Shown: positions 34,265 through 43,906, counted from the stretch's first letter. The stretch is 64,000 nt of DNA from Asanoa sp040676615 (GCF_040676615.1 NZ_JBFAPI010000007.1:124001-188000); one strand, 5' to 3'. Program-made: numbers and translations. The notes: generated by a model not told the origin, from the sequence alone.

Positions 34265-37252
34265 ATGAAACGATGGGATTTTGTCGTGCGGATACAAGCG
34301 CTCGGACCGGTGCGGATCTGGGACGGCGAGCACTGGGCGCCGGTCGCCGCCCCGCACCTGCGCATCATGCTGGCCGTGCTGTTGGCCGAGTCCGGGCGGC
34401 CGGTGCCCAGAGACCGCCTGGTCCACGAGATCTGGGGTGAGCGGCCGACCCGCACCGCGACCAGTGCGGTCAACGGCTACGTCATGCGGTTGCGGCGGCT
34501 GCTGGCCGCCGGTGACGCCGGCGTGGTCGTGAGCCGGGCCACCGGCTACGAGCTGGTCACCGCCGACGACGCGGTCGACATCACGATCTTCGAGCATGCC
34601 GTACGCACGGGGAAGCGCTACGCCGCCGAACGCCGGTTGGCCGACGCGGCCCGGGAGCTGTCGGCCGGCCTGGCGCTGTGGCGAGGCGGCGCGCTCGCCG
34701 ACGTGCCGTCGACGCTGACGGTGTCCGCCGAGGCGGCCCGGCTGGAACAGCTACGCCTGGCGGCTCTCGAGGAGCGCTGCGGCGTACTCCTGGAAATGGG
34801 TCAACACGCCGAGATCGTCGAGGAGTTGGCGGCGCTGGCGCGCGACCACCCACTGCGGGAGCGGCTGTCCCGCCACCTGATGATCGCGCTCTACCGATGT
34901 GGCCGCCGGGCGGAGGCGCTCGAGGCCTACCGGCGCGTCCGCGACGTGCTCGTGACCGAGACCGGCATCGAGCCGGGGCCCGAGCTGCGCGGCCTGGAGC
35001 GCGCCGTGCTCACCGACGACCGCACGCTCGCCGCGCCCGCGGTGGGGCCGGTGACGCCCGCCCAATTGCCCGCCGCGGTGGTCGACTTCACCGGGCGTCA
35101 CGACGTGCTCGCGACCATCGACGGGCTCGCGTCCCAGCGGCCGCGGCCGCCGGTCGTCATCGCCGGCCTGGCCGGTGTGGGCAAGACGGCGCTGGCCGTC
35201 CACTGGGCACACTCGGCGATCGGCGAGTTCCCCGACGGCCAGCTCTATCTCGACCTGCGCGGCGCGTCGGCGCGGCCGCCGCTCGCGCCGATGGAGGCGC
35301 TCGCGCATTTCCTGCACGCGCTCGGCGTGCCCGACGAAGAGATCCCGACCGAGCTCGACGAGGCCGTCGGTCTCTACCGCAGCGTGACCGCGGTCCGGCG
35401 GATCCTGGTGGTGCTCGACAACGCCGGCGGGTCCGACCAGGTGCGGCCGCTGCTGCCCGGCGGCCCCGGTTGCATGGTCGTGGTGACCAGTCGTGACCAG
35501 CTACGCGGGTTGACGGCACGCGAAGGTGCGGTGGCGCTCTCGCTGGGCGTGCTCGGGCCGCCGGAGGCGGCCGACCTGTTGCGCCGGCTGCTGCCTGACG
35601 CCGCCGTCCCGGACACGGCCGAGCTGGCCCGGCTGTGCGGCTATCTCCCGCTGGCCATCCGGATCGCCGCCGCCAACCTCGACGCCGAGCTGATCCCGAT
35701 CGCCCACTACAACCAGCGGCTCGCCGGCGGCGACCGGCTGGCGGTGCTGGGTGTTCCCGGCGACACCACGGCCGCGACCGTCACCGCGTTCGACCTTTCC
35801 TACGAGGCGCATCCGCCGGCCGCGCGCCGGCTCTTCCGGCTGCTCGGCATCGCACCCGGCGAGGTCGTCACGCCGCCGGCGGCCGCCGCCCTGGCGGGCA
35901 TCGCGGTGGCCGAGGCCGAGCCGCTGCTGACGGCCCTGGCCCGGGCACATCTGCTCGACCAGGTGGCGCATGGCCGGTATCGCTGGCACGAACTCGTGCG
36001 TCTCTACGCCCGCCGCCGCTGTCTGGCCGAAGACGCCGACCGGCAGGCCGCGCTCGACCGGCTCTATGCCTACTACCTGTCCACCATGGACCATGCGGCG
36101 GGCCTGCTCTACCCGCACGTCGTCCGCCTTCCGCTGCCGGCGACCGTCGACGCCGCCCACCGGGTCGAGTTCGGCGGCGCCACCGAGGCGACGGGTTGGG
36201 TCGACGCCGAACGAAACAACATGATCGCTGCGATCATGGCGGCCGGGCCGGCGCACCGGGAGGCGGCGTGGCGGCTCGCCGACCACCTGCGCTGGCATCT
36301 CGACTTCACCGCACCGTCGGCGGAATGGCTGCCGGTCACCGAGGCCGCGCTCGCACACGCCCGCGCCGACGGCCACCTGCTCGGCCAGGCCGCCGCACAC
36401 CTCAGCCGGGCGACCGTCCTGCTGGCCCGGTGCCGGTACGCCGAGGCCCTCGACGACTTCCACCGGGCGCTCGACTTCGCCCGGGAGGCCGGCTGGGCCG
36501 AAGGGGAGACCAGCGCGCTGAGCAATCTCGCGCACGTCTCGTTCGAGACGGGCCAACTCGACCTGGCCGCCCATTTCAGCCTGGAGGCGCTCGACATCGA
36601 CACCCGGATCGGGCGTCGGGCGGGTCAACTGGCGCGGCTGGCCAACCTGGGCAACATCCGGCTTCAGCAGGGGCGGTTGAGCGAGGCCATCTCCTACAGC
36701 CAGCGGGTCATCGAATTGGAGAGCACGCTCGGCGAATGGCATGGGCAGGGCACCGCGCACGGGTGCCTGGGCGAGGCCCACCTGCTGCTCGGCGAGAACG
36801 AGGTCGCGCTGGGCTACCTCTCCGCGGCGCTGGCGCTGCACCGGAAGGCCCACGCGCGCAGCAACGAGGCCGACATCCTGCGTCTGCTGGCGACCGCGCA
36901 CGGCGCGAAGGGCAGCATCGGTGACGCGCGCTCGCTGGCGAACGAGGCGCTGCGGATCGCCCGGGAGGTCGGCGACCGGTGGGTCGAGGCGCAGGCCCTG
37001 CTCGCCCAGGCCGAGATCGACCTGCACGCCGGCGACGCCGACCTGGCGGTCACCCACCTGTGGCAGGTGCTGGTCCTGGCTCGCGGTGACGGCGCCCGCC
37101 ACGCCGAGGCGCAGGCGTTGATCGGGTTGGCGCGGGCACATCGGGATCTTGGGTCGGTGCAGGCACGGGAGTACGCGGAGCAGGCGCTCGGCATCTGCCG
37201 AGAGTTCGGCTACCTCCTCATGGAGAAGCGGGCGTCGGCGTTGCTCGGCTAA
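34265..37252 (+). CDS. SARP/AfsR-family regulator (BTAD, NB-ARC, TPR)
   Basis: A 995-residue regulator. DNA-binding domain at residues 7-95 (VRIQALGPVRIW, then LVHEIWGERPTRTATSAVNG), BTAD at 100-245 (GLALWRGGALADV, AYRRVRDVLVTETGIEPGPE), NB-ARC NTPase at 275-560 with Walker A AGLAGVGKTALA and ILVVLDNAGG, then TPR helices to the end (NLGNIRLQQGRLSEAI, LGEAHLLLGENEVAL). I use ATG 34265; GTG 34286 is an alternative that gives the more usual start. No secondary-metabolite cluster is next to it, so targets may be the divergent SGNH gene, the chitinase behind it, or distant genes. Confidence 0.9.
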   Translation: MKRWDFVVRIQALGPVRIWDGEHWAPVAAPHLRIMLAVLLAESGRPVPRDRLVHEIWGERPTRTATSAVNGYVMRLRRLLAAGDAGVVVSRATGYELVTADDAVDITIFEHAVRTGKRYAAERRLADAARELSAGLALWRGGALADVPSTLTVSAEAARLEQLRLAALEERCGVLLEMGQHAEIVEELAALARDHPLRERLSRHLMIALYRCGRRAEALEAYRRVRDVLVTETGIEPGPELRGLERAVLTDDRTLAAPAVGPVTPAQLPAAVVDFTGRHDVLATIDGLASQRPRPPVVIAGLAGVGKTALAVHWAHSAIGEFPDGQLYLDLRGASARPPLAPMEALAHFLHALGVPDEEIPTELDEAVGLYRSVTAVRRILVVLDNAGGSDQVRPLLPGGPGCMVVVTSRDQLRGLTAREGAVALSLGVLGPPEAADLLRRLLPDAAVPDTAELARLCGYLPLAIRIAAANLDAELIPIAHYNQRLAGGDRLAVLGVPGDTTAATVTAFDLSYEAHPPAARRLFRLLGIAPGEVVTPPAAAALAGIAVAEAEPLLTALARAHLLDQVAHGRYRWHELVRLYARRRCLAEDADRQAALDRLYAYYLSTMDHAAGLLYPHVVRLPLPATVDAAHRVEFGGATEATGWVDAERNNMIAAIMAAGPAHREAAWRLADHLRWHLDFTAPSAEWLPVTEAALAHARADGHLLGQAAAHLSRATVLLARCRYAEALDDFHRALDFAREAGWAEGETSALSNLAHVSFETGQLDLAAHFSLEALDIDTRIGRRAGQLARLANLGNIRLQQGRLSEAISYSQRVIELESTLGEWHGQGTAHGCLGEAHLLLGENEVALGYLSAALALHRKAHARSNEADILRLLATAHGAKGSIGDARSLANEALRIAREVGDRWVEAQALLAQAEIDLHAGDADLAVTHLWQVLVLARGDGARHAEAQALIGLARAHRDLGSVQAREYAEQALGICREFGYLLMEKRASALLG

Positions 37253-37327
37253 TAGTAAAGGTTGTGAACAGAAGGTGCTACAGTCACGTGCATCGATCCT
37301 CTGAACCCTCCAGAAGGGAGTGGTCGT

Positions 37328-38404
37328 ATGTCGAGACTGCGTGCCCTGTTCATGGCTCTCGCCCTGGTCGTCGCCGGCGGAGTGGTCGCCGTCATCCCGG
37401 CGACCGCCGCGTCGGCCGCGGCCTGCGCGACGCCGTGGCAGGCCTCGACCGTCTACTGGGGAGGCAACCAGGCCTCCCGCAACGGCCGCAACTATCAAGC
37501 GAAGTGGTGGACGCAGGGCGAGGCGCCACCCGGGACGACGGGCGTCTGGCAGGACCTGGGCGCCTGCGACGGCGGCGGTGGCGGTGGCGGCGGAAGCTGT
37601 AGTTACCCGAACTGGGTCGCCGGCACCTGGTATGTGACGGGCGCGATCGTCCGCTACACCAACGGCCTGTACTACATCGCCGAGCACGAGAACCCGGGCT
37701 ACGACCCGGTCATCAGCACCTGGTACTGGGAGCCCTACGCCTGTGGTGGCGGTGGCGGCAACCCGACCGACCCACCCCCGACCGGCGGCTTCGTCGTCAG
37801 CGAGGCGCAGTTCAACCAGATGTTCCCGGGCCGGAACTCCTTCTACACCTACTCCGGCCTGGTAGCCGCCCTCAGCGCCTACCCCGCGTTCGCCAAGAGC
37901 GGCAGCACGACCGTCCAGCGCCAGGAGGCGGCCGCCTTCCTCGCCAACGTGCACCACGAGACCGGCGGACTCGTCTACATCGTCGAGCAGAACACGGCGA
38001 ACTATCCGCACTACTGCGACCCGAGCCAGCCCTACGGCTGCCCCGCCGGCCAGGCCGCCTACTACGGCCGCGGGCCGATCCAGCTGAGCTGGAACTTCAA
38101 CTACAACGCGGCCGGCAACGCGCTCGGCCTGCCCCTGCTGACAAACCCCTGGCTGGTGCAGACCGACGCGGCGGTCGCCTGGAAGACCGGCATCTGGTAC
38201 TGGATGACCCAGACCGGCCCCGGCACGATGACCCCACACAACGCGATGGTCAACGGCGCCGGCTTCGGTGAGACCATCCGCAGCATCAACGGCTCGATCG
38301 AGTGCAACGGCGGCAACCCCGCCCAGGTGCAGAGCCGCGTCACCCGCTACCAGCAGTTCGTCGGCATCCTCGGCGTGCCGGCCGGAAACAACCTCTCCTG
38401 CTGA
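37328..38404 (+). CDS. Secreted GH19 chitinase with two chitin-binding modules
   Basis: A 358-residue exported enzyme cutting chitin. Signal peptide at residues 1-31. Two small CBM5/12-type modules follow, each with the W-x(n)-Y-x-G-x-V/I pattern: ATPWQASTVYWGGNQAS and PNWVAGTWYVTGAIVRY, joined by poly-Gly linkers. The GH19 catalytic domain runs from about 156 to 358, with catalytic Glu211 in HHETGG, the second Glu probably 220, and AYYGRGPIQLSWNFNY as the family signature. GAAGGGAG lies seven bases before ATG 37328. The 75-base leader shows no obvious operator. Confidence 0.94.
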   Translation: MSRLRALFMALALVVAGGVVAVIPATAASAAACATPWQASTVYWGGNQASRNGRNYQAKWWTQGEAPPGTTGVWQDLGACDGGGGGGGGSCSYPNWVAGTWYVTGAIVRYTNGLYYIAEHENPGYDPVISTWYWEPYACGGGGGNPTDPPPTGGFVVSEAQFNQMFPGRNSFYTYSGLVAALSAYPAFAKSGSTTVQRQEAAAFLANVHHETGGLVYIVEQNTANYPHYCDPSQPYGCPAGQAAYYGRGPIQLSWNFNYNAAGNALGLPLLTNPWLVQTDAAVAWKTGIWYWMTQTGPGTMTPHNAMVNGAGFGETIRSINGSIECNGGNPAQVQSRVTRYQQFVGILGVPAGNNLSC

Positions 38405-38434
38405 GCACCTCGCCCAGGGCTCGGGCGCGGCACG

Positions 38435-39280
38435 TCAGTTCTTCGCGGCTTTCGCGCCGTGCCAGACGACGTTGCGGTTGACCCGGTCCGGATAGCGCTT
38501 GACCATCGTGTCGAACACCCCCCGCGCGTCACGACTGTCGGCCACCGCGGCTTTCCAGGTGAGCAGATAGTCACGGGTGGCGGCGATGGCCTCCGGGCTG
38601 TCGCCGTCATCCTCCCGCTTGTGCCCCGCAATCACCGTCCTGGCAGACAGCTCCTCGATCGTCGTCAGCGCCTGGAGCCAGCTCGCGAGGCCGTCACTGC
38701 CGGCCTCGGCCAGGTAGAGGTGCACGTGCTCGCTGTAGACCGCGTCGCCGGCGGTGACCAGCCTGATCGATGGCGCGTGCAGCGCCGTGGTGTGGTCGGT
38801 GTCGGTGTGGCCGAGCTCGATCGGCTCGAGCCGCTCACCCTCGAGCTCGATGGCGGGCTCGGTCAGGACCTCGGCCACGACCGGCTCGTCGGTGATCTGG
38901 TTCGGGAACCGCTGACGCCAGAAGCCGTCCAGCCAGCGCGGCCCCGTCTGGCTCCGCATCATGTCGACCACGCCGGCGGTGGCGACGAGGCGGGCGTCGG
39001 GGAACCGGTCGAGCACCTCCGTCGCGCCGAAGAAGTGGTCACCATGGCCGTGCGTGGCGTAGATCGTCGTGAGGTTCTTACCCGTGGCCGCGACCCAGTC
39101 GGCCAGCGCCCGGCCTTCATCCATTGTGGTCAGTGCGTCGACGAGGACGGCGTCCCGCGTCCCCTGGATCAGGGTCGCGCTGCTCGGCGACCAGTTCTCA
39201 CCGGACTCCCCGGGCGCCAGGTCCGAGGAGACCACCGGCTTCTCCGGCGCGACATAGGTGGCGTAGGCGAGATCGCTCAT
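38435..39280 (-). CDS. MBL-fold metallo-hydrolase
   Basis: A 281-residue metallo-beta-lactamase-fold protein. Metal ligands are the THGHGDHFFG motif (HxHxDH), His in ELGHTDTDH, Asp in AGDAVYSEHVHLY and His in VIAGHKRED. The family is broad: glyoxalase-like, lactonase or alkyl-sulfatase-like; the HTDTDHTT segment is close to the group often annotated as MBL hydrolases of unknown substrate. AAGGAG lies nine bases before ATG. It is divergent from the LacI regulator but with a 225-base gap, so co-control is uncertain. Confidence 0.88.
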   Translation of the reverse strand: MSDLAYATYVAPEKPVVSSDLAPGESGENWSPSSATLIQGTRDAVLVDALTTMDEGRALADWVAATGKNLTTIYATHGHGDHFFGATEVLDRFPDARLVATAGVVDMMRSQTGPRWLDGFWRQRFPNQITDEPVVAEVLTEPAIELEGERLEPIELGHTDTDHTTALHAPSIRLVTAGDAVYSEHVHLYLAEAGSDGLASWLQALTTIEELSARTVIAGHKREDDGDSPEAIAATRDYLLTWKAAVADSRDARGVFDTMVKRYPDRVNRNVVWHGAKAAKN

Positions 39281-39438
39281 GATCGTGCTCCTTCGAGTTC
39301 AGGTCGATTTAGGAAGTTTTCCGCCTTTCTGCGAATTAACCCTCATCAAACGCGTGGTGGCGGCGAGCGCTCGCGCTGGCCGGCCGGGTGGCACTATGTG
39401 GTTCCGTTCGCTGTTGGGCTACCGGCCGCACGTCGATA

Positions 39439-39460
39439 GAGTGCTTCTGATAAAGCCCTT
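39439..39460. promoter_or_regulatory. LacI-type operator candidate before the regulator gene
   Basis: GAGTGCTT, six bases, then AAAGCCCTT-like bases form an imperfect palindrome (AGTGCTT against AAGCCCT). It shares 14 of 22 positions with the element at 40531-40552 in front of the hydrolase. A second small palindrome, CTTCGA-AGC-TCGAAG, follows at 39458-39472. Confidence 0.45.
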
Positions 39461-39505
39461 CGAAGCTCGAAGCGGCGAAGTCGGGACGCTGAAGCGAGGC
39501 AGAAC

Positions 39506-40498
39506 GTGGCGGCGGATTATCGGGTCACCATCTACGAGGTCGCCGACCGCGCCAAGGTGAGCATCTCGACGGTGTCCAACGTCATGAACAAGCCCGACCG
39601 GGTCAGCCCCGCCACCCGTCAGCGGGTGCTGGCGGCCGCCGACGAGCTGGGGTTCGTGCCGAAGGTGCAAGCGGTCAGCCTCGCTCGGCGGGCGACCGGG
39701 CGGGTGGGCGTGATGGCCCCGTTCACCTCCTACGGTTCCTACCTGCGGCGGCTGTCCGGACTGCTGACCGCGGCGGCCGACCTGGAGATCGACGTGGTCG
39801 TCTTCGATCACGAGTCGGCTGCTCTGGCATCGTCGCCGGTGCTGGCCAGCATGCCCATCCACGGCCGGCTCGACGGGCTGATCGTGATGGGGCTGCGGAT
39901 CGAGGACGCCATCGCGGACCGGCTCCGGGAGCGCAGCCTGCCGACGGTGGCGGTCGATGCCGACAGCGCGTTGTTCAGCCGGGTCGTCATCGACGACGCC
40001 GAGGGCGGCCGGCTGGCCGCCGCACACCTGCTGGATCGTGGGCACCGCCGCGTCGGCTATCTCGTCGAGCGGCAGGTCTCCGACTACGAGTCGCAGGCGA
40101 TCAGGCGGTTGTCGGGATTCAAGGAGGTCATCGAAGGAGCGGGCGGTGAGGTGGTCGTCGCGACCAGCGGCAACTCCGTCGACGATGCCCGCCGGGCGGC
40201 CGCGCCGCTGCTCGACCGCTCCGACCGGCCGACCGCCATCATGGCCCACCACGACGCACTCGCCGTCGGTGTTCTCCTGGCCGCCCGCGACCGGGGGTTG
40301 CGCGTGCCCGCCGACGTCGCCGTGATGGGCTTCGACGATGGGGAGGCGGCCACGGCGGCCGACCTGACGACGGTGCGCCAGCCGTTCGAGGAATCCGGGA
40401 GCACCGCGCTCAGCGTGCTGCTCGGCCATATCGACGGCTCGGATCTGCGCTCGACAACGGTGCTCGACGTTCGCCTGGTCGAGCGTTCCACCACCTGA
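39506..40498 (+). CDS. LacI-family repressor of the first sugar locus
   Basis: A 330-residue repressor. HTH at residues 6-28 (VTIYEVADRAKVSISTVSNVMN) with the hinge helix SLARRATGRVGV, then a periplasmic-binding-protein-like sugar domain (GLIVMGLRIED, RVVIDDAEGGRLAAAHLL, RPTAIMAHHDALAVGVLL, VPADVAVMGFDDGEAA). It starts at GTG 39506, with GAGG eight bases ahead. It is followed by hydrolase, sugar importer and esterase genes on the same strand, which it most likely represses until an imported sugar binds. Confidence 0.92.
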   Translation: MAADYRVTIYEVADRAKVSISTVSNVMNKPDRVSPATRQRVLAAADELGFVPKVQAVSLARRATGRVGVMAPFTSYGSYLRRLSGLLTAAADLEIDVVVFDHESAALASSPVLASMPIHGRLDGLIVMGLRIEDAIADRLRERSLPTVAVDADSALFSRVVIDDAEGGRLAAAHLLDRGHRRVGYLVERQVSDYESQAIRRLSGFKEVIEGAGGEVVVATSGNSVDDARRAAAPLLDRSDRPTAIMAHHDALAVGVLLAARDRGLRVPADVAVMGFDDGEAATAADLTTVRQPFEESGSTALSVLLGHIDGSDLRSTTVLDVRLVERSTT

Positions 40499-40530
40499 AA
40501 CGTCCCGTGAGCTGCGGGCGCAGTCAATAA

Positions 40531-40552
40531 AAGTGCTTTAATGGAAACACTT
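40531..40552. promoter_or_regulatory. LacI-type operator candidate before the hydrolase/importer genes
   Basis: AAGTGCTTT, four bases, then GAAACACTT: an imperfect inverted repeat matching the element before the LacI gene. TTGACA at 40551-40556 touches its right edge and could be the -35 box, so a bound repressor would block polymerase. Confidence 0.5.
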
Positions 40553-40607
40553 GACACACCCTGCCGCGATGAGGTTTCGTGCTTGTAACGCGAGCGCGGG
40601 AGGTGTG

Positions 40608-41564
40608 ATGGAGCTGGATCAGGCAGTGCGGACGTTCCTGTCCACCAAGCCGGACTCCGGCGACCCGCACGCCCCGATCGCGCAGCGGCGCTCGACCATC
40701 CACGCCGGGACCGACACGCTGTTCGAGATGTTCGGCCGGCCGGTCGCGGCGGCGCACGGCGAGCACGACGTCGAGCTGACCGTGGCCGGTGGCGGCCGGA
40801 TCCGGCTGCGGGTCTACCGCCCGAGCGACGAGGTCGGCCTGCCGATCCACGTCTTCCTGCACGGCGGCGGCTTCTGGCTCGGTTCCATCGACGAAGAGGT
40901 CAACCAGGCGATGTGCCGGCGTCGCTGCACCGATGCCGGCTGCGTGGTGGTCGCGGTGGACTACCGGCTGGCACCGGAGCACCGCTTTCCGATCCCTGTC
41001 GAAGACTGCTACGCGGGGCTTCGTTGGGCCGTCGAGCATGCCACCGAGATCGGCGGTGATCCGGCGAACGTGTCGCTCGGCGGGGTGTCCGCGGGCGCGA
41101 CTCTGGCCGCCGCGGTCGCGTTGCTGGTCCGCGAGCGCGGGTCCACGCCACTGCGCCTGCAACTGCTCGAAGTCCCGCCGCTGGACCTGACCCTCGACGG
41201 CATGCGCGCGTCCGGCGTCGGCGACGACTTCGGCATCACGGTCGACGAGATGGCGCTGTGCCGGGACCTCTACCTCTCGCCGCACGACGATGCCCGGACC
41301 CCGCTCGCGTCACCCCTGCACGCGGACGACCTCGCGGGCCTGCCGACCACCAAGATCATGACTGCTCAGTTCGACCCACTGCGCCACGACGGTGAACGCT
41401 ACGCCGAGCGGCTGCGGGCGGCCGGTGTTCCGGTCTCCTACAGCTGCTACCTCGGTGCCGTGCACGGCTCGCTCGCTCTTACCGGCACCTGGCCGACCGC
41501 ACGCGCCTGGCAGGACGACCTCCTGCAGACCTTGCGCGACGCCCATTTCCCATCGCACGCCTGA
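40608..41564 (+). CDS. HSL-type alpha/beta hydrolase (esterase)
   Basis: A 318-residue cytosolic esterase of the hormone-sensitive-lipase type. Oxyanion motif HGGGFWLGS, nucleophile elbow GGVSAGA (G-x-S-x-G, with Val where Asp is usual), acid in AQFDPLRHDG and His in GAVHGSL. VDYRLAPEHRFP is the hallmark of this family. GGGAGG sits five bases before ATG 40608. It is placed between the LacI gene and the sugar importer, so removing acyl groups from imported sugars is a sensible role. Confidence 0.9.
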   Translation: MELDQAVRTFLSTKPDSGDPHAPIAQRRSTIHAGTDTLFEMFGRPVAAAHGEHDVELTVAGGGRIRLRVYRPSDEVGLPIHVFLHGGGFWLGSIDEEVNQAMCRRRCTDAGCVVVAVDYRLAPEHRFPIPVEDCYAGLRWAVEHATEIGGDPANVSLGGVSAGATLAAAVALLVRERGSTPLRLQLLEVPPLDLTLDGMRASGVGDDFGITVDEMALCRDLYLSPHDDARTPLASPLHADDLAGLPTTKIMTAQFDPLRHDGERYAERLRAAGVPVSYSCYLGAVHGSLALTGTWPTARAWQDDLLQTLRDAHFPSHA

Positions 41565-41639
41565 ACGCACCCATCCCACCATCCCTCAACCGGCGGTGAC
41601 CCCTCGCCGCCGGATGCTCCGCGATCCTGGAGGCCTGAC

Positions 41640-42995
41640 ATGGCTCACGGACCCACCCTCCGGCCGCTACTGGCCGGGCTCACCCTTGCCGCACTTGCCG
41701 CCACCGCCGCCTGCAGCGCACCCGGCGGCGACTCCGACACGACCGGCGCCACCGCCAGCGCGGCCCCCGCGGCCGCCGCGACCTGCGGCACCGCGCCGGT
41801 CACCCTGAAGGGCTACTTCGAGACCGGCTTCCCGCTGCCGAAGAACCTCGCCGACGAGTTCTCCAAGCAGTTCCCGAACGTCAAATGGGACATCCGCGAA
41901 GACCAGTTCGCGGTGATCACTCAGAACGCTCCGCGGGTCCTGGCGGACGACCCGCCGGACCTGATGCGCCTCCCGCAGGTGTCCGAGCTGGTCAAGGATG
42001 GCCTGTTGAAGAACCTGGACGGCTATGCGCAGGCCACCGGCTGGGACAAATGGCCGGCCTCGCAGCTCGAGCAGATGCGGGTCGGCGCGAGCGGCCAGCG
42101 CGGTGACGGCCCGCTCTACGCCATGGGTTTGAACTTCAGCATGACCGGCCTGTTCTACAACAAGAAGCTCGCCGCGCAGATCGGCATGACGCAGCCGCCG
42201 GAGACGCTGGCCGACCTCGACGCCGTGCTGCAGAAGGCGAAGGACGCCGGCATCACCCCGATCGACCAGTTCAACGGCGGCGCCACCGGCGGCCTGGCGT
42301 TCCCGCTGCAGAATCTGATGACGGCGTACGGCGAGCCTGGCCCGATCAACGACTGGATCTTCCAGAAGCCGGGGGCCGCCATCGACACTCCGAGCAATCT
42401 GCAGGCCGTGCAGCACCTGGAAAAGTGGATCAAGGCGGGCTACTTCGCCGCCGACATCAACTCGCAGGACTACGCGGCGATGATGAGCCAGTTCATCGGT
42501 GGCAAGGCGCTGTTCATGTTCAACGGCGACTGGGAGTCCGGCAATCTCGACAAGCAGATGGCCGGAAACGCCGGGTTCCTACTGATGCCGCCCGCGCAGG
42601 CCGGCGGCAAGCGGGCCGCGATGTCGGCGCCGCTGACCTACGGCATCAGCAGCAAGGCCAAGAACGCCGACTGCGCCGCCTTCTTCCTGAACTGGGTGGC
42701 CACCAACCAGCAGGCCCGCGACATCGCGGTGAAGGTCGGCGGATCGCACCCGATGGGGCCGGCCGACGCCTACATGCCGCCGGTCCAGGAGGGCACCGTC
42801 ACGGCGAGCACCCTGGCCGCCGGCGCCACCATCGGCAAGGACAACGGCGCCATGGACTTCATCGCCAACGCCACCGGCGCCATCTACGCCAAGAGCTGGA
42901 CGCCCCAGCTGCAGAAGCTCGCGGCCGGCCAGCAGACGCCGGACGCCTTGCTCAAGTCGGTGCAGAAGGACTACGAGACCCAGGTCAAGAACTAA
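41640..42995 (+). CDS. ABC sugar importer, substrate-binding lipoprotein
   Basis: A 451-residue extracellular binding protein, lipid-anchored through the Cys of ATAACSAPGG. Family features include the early strand VTLKGYFETGFPLPKNLADEF, YAMGLNFSMTGLFYNKKL, GKALFMFNGDWESGN and late YGISSKAKN, typical of the family-1 sugar-binding proteins. CTGGAGG precedes ATG by seven bases. Its stop overlaps the first permease start (TAATG). Ligand unknown; the esterases on either side hint at an acylated oligosaccharide. Confidence 0.92.
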   Translation: MAHGPTLRPLLAGLTLAALAATAACSAPGGDSDTTGATASAAPAAAATCGTAPVTLKGYFETGFPLPKNLADEFSKQFPNVKWDIREDQFAVITQNAPRVLADDPPDLMRLPQVSELVKDGLLKNLDGYAQATGWDKWPASQLEQMRVGASGQRGDGPLYAMGLNFSMTGLFYNKKLAAQIGMTQPPETLADLDAVLQKAKDAGITPIDQFNGGATGGLAFPLQNLMTAYGEPGPINDWIFQKPGAAIDTPSNLQAVQHLEKWIKAGYFAADINSQDYAAMMSQFIGGKALFMFNGDWESGNLDKQMAGNAGFLLMPPAQAGGKRAAMSAPLTYGISSKAKNADCAAFFLNWVATNQQARDIAVKVGGSHPMGPADAYMPPVQEGTVTASTLAAGATIGKDNGAMDFIANATGAIYAKSWTPQLQKLAAGQQTPDALLKSVQKDYETQVKN

Positions 42996-43906
42996 TGTCG
43001 GCACCGACAACAGGGCGGCGTGCGCGGCGCGCACGCCGCCCTCGGGCCGTCTGGCTCGGCTGGCTCTTCGCGGCGCCGGCCATCGCCATGTACGCGACGT
43101 TCGTCCTTCGCCCGCTCCTGCTGACCGTGCAGTACTCGCTGTACGACTGGAACGGCATCGGCGCGTCGACCTGGGTGGGGCTGGACAACTACCGCCGGCT
43201 GTTCACCGACTCGGAACTGTTCGCCACGATCGTGCACGCCTTCGAGCTGATCGTGTTCTTCAGTGGAATCCCCGTCCTGCTGGGCCTGTTCGCGGCGGCG
43301 ACCATCCGGAGCATCGCGGCGAGCCGGCTGGCGGTGATGGCCCGCACGGTGTTGTTCCTGCCTCAGGTCATCCCGCTGGTCGCCGCCGGCATCATGTGGA
43401 GCTGGTTGCTCTCCACGACCGGCCTGGCCAACGAACTGCTGTCGGCCGTCGGGCTCGACAACCTCACCCGCGCCTGGCTCGGCGACTTCGACACCGCGCT
43501 GCCCGCGGTCGGCGTGATCGGCGCCTGGGTTCTGGTGGGCCTGTGCACGCTGCTGTTGCTCGCCGGGATGAGCAAGATCGACCCAGCGCTGTACGAGGCC
43601 GCGCGGCTGGACGGCGCGGGCCCGGTGCGCGAGTTCTTCTCGATCACCATCCCCAGCCTGCGCCAGGAGATCGGGGTATGCGTCACGGTGACCGTGATCG
43701 CCGCTCTGGCCAGCTTCGACATCATCTACGTCGCCACACAGGGCGGGCCGGGCAACACCACCATGGTCCCGGGCCTGGAGATCTACTACCTGGCCTTCTC
43801 CGAGCGCGAGGTCGGGATGGCATCGGCGCTCGCCGTCACCCTGGTCGTGCTCGTCCTCGCGGTCGTGCTTCCCATTCAGCGCCTCACCAGGGACGGGTCC
43901 CGATGA
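42995..43906 (+). CDS. ABC sugar importer permease, MalF-like
   Basis: A 303-residue inner-membrane permease with a basic N-terminus (GRRARRARRPRA) and six helices. The MetI-type EAA loop is YEAARLDGAGPVREFFSITI, which docks the shared ATPase. ATG 42995 shares a base with the binding protein stop; the 3' end overlaps the next permease by four bases. No ATPase gene is nearby, as usual for actinomycete importers powered by a common MsiK-type protein encoded elsewhere. Confidence 0.93.
   Translation: MSAPTTGRRARRARRPRAVWLGWLFAAPAIAMYATFVLRPLLLTVQYSLYDWNGIGASTWVGLDNYRRLFTDSELFATIVHAFELIVFFSGIPVLLGLFAAATIRSIAASRLAVMARTVLFLPQVIPLVAAGIMWSWLLSTTGLANELLSAVGLDNLTRAWLGDFDTALPAVGVIGAWVLVGLCTLLLLAGMSKIDPALYEAARLDGAGPVREFFSITIPSLRQEIGVCVTVTVIAALASFDIIYVATQGGPGNTTMVPGLEIYYLAFSEREVGMASALAVTLVVLVLAVVLPIQRLTRDGSR

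Noticed and set aside
35501..38239. 912-codon minus-strand frame opposite the SARP and chitinase genes
   Set aside because: It spans two real genes in antisense and has no recognisable motif.
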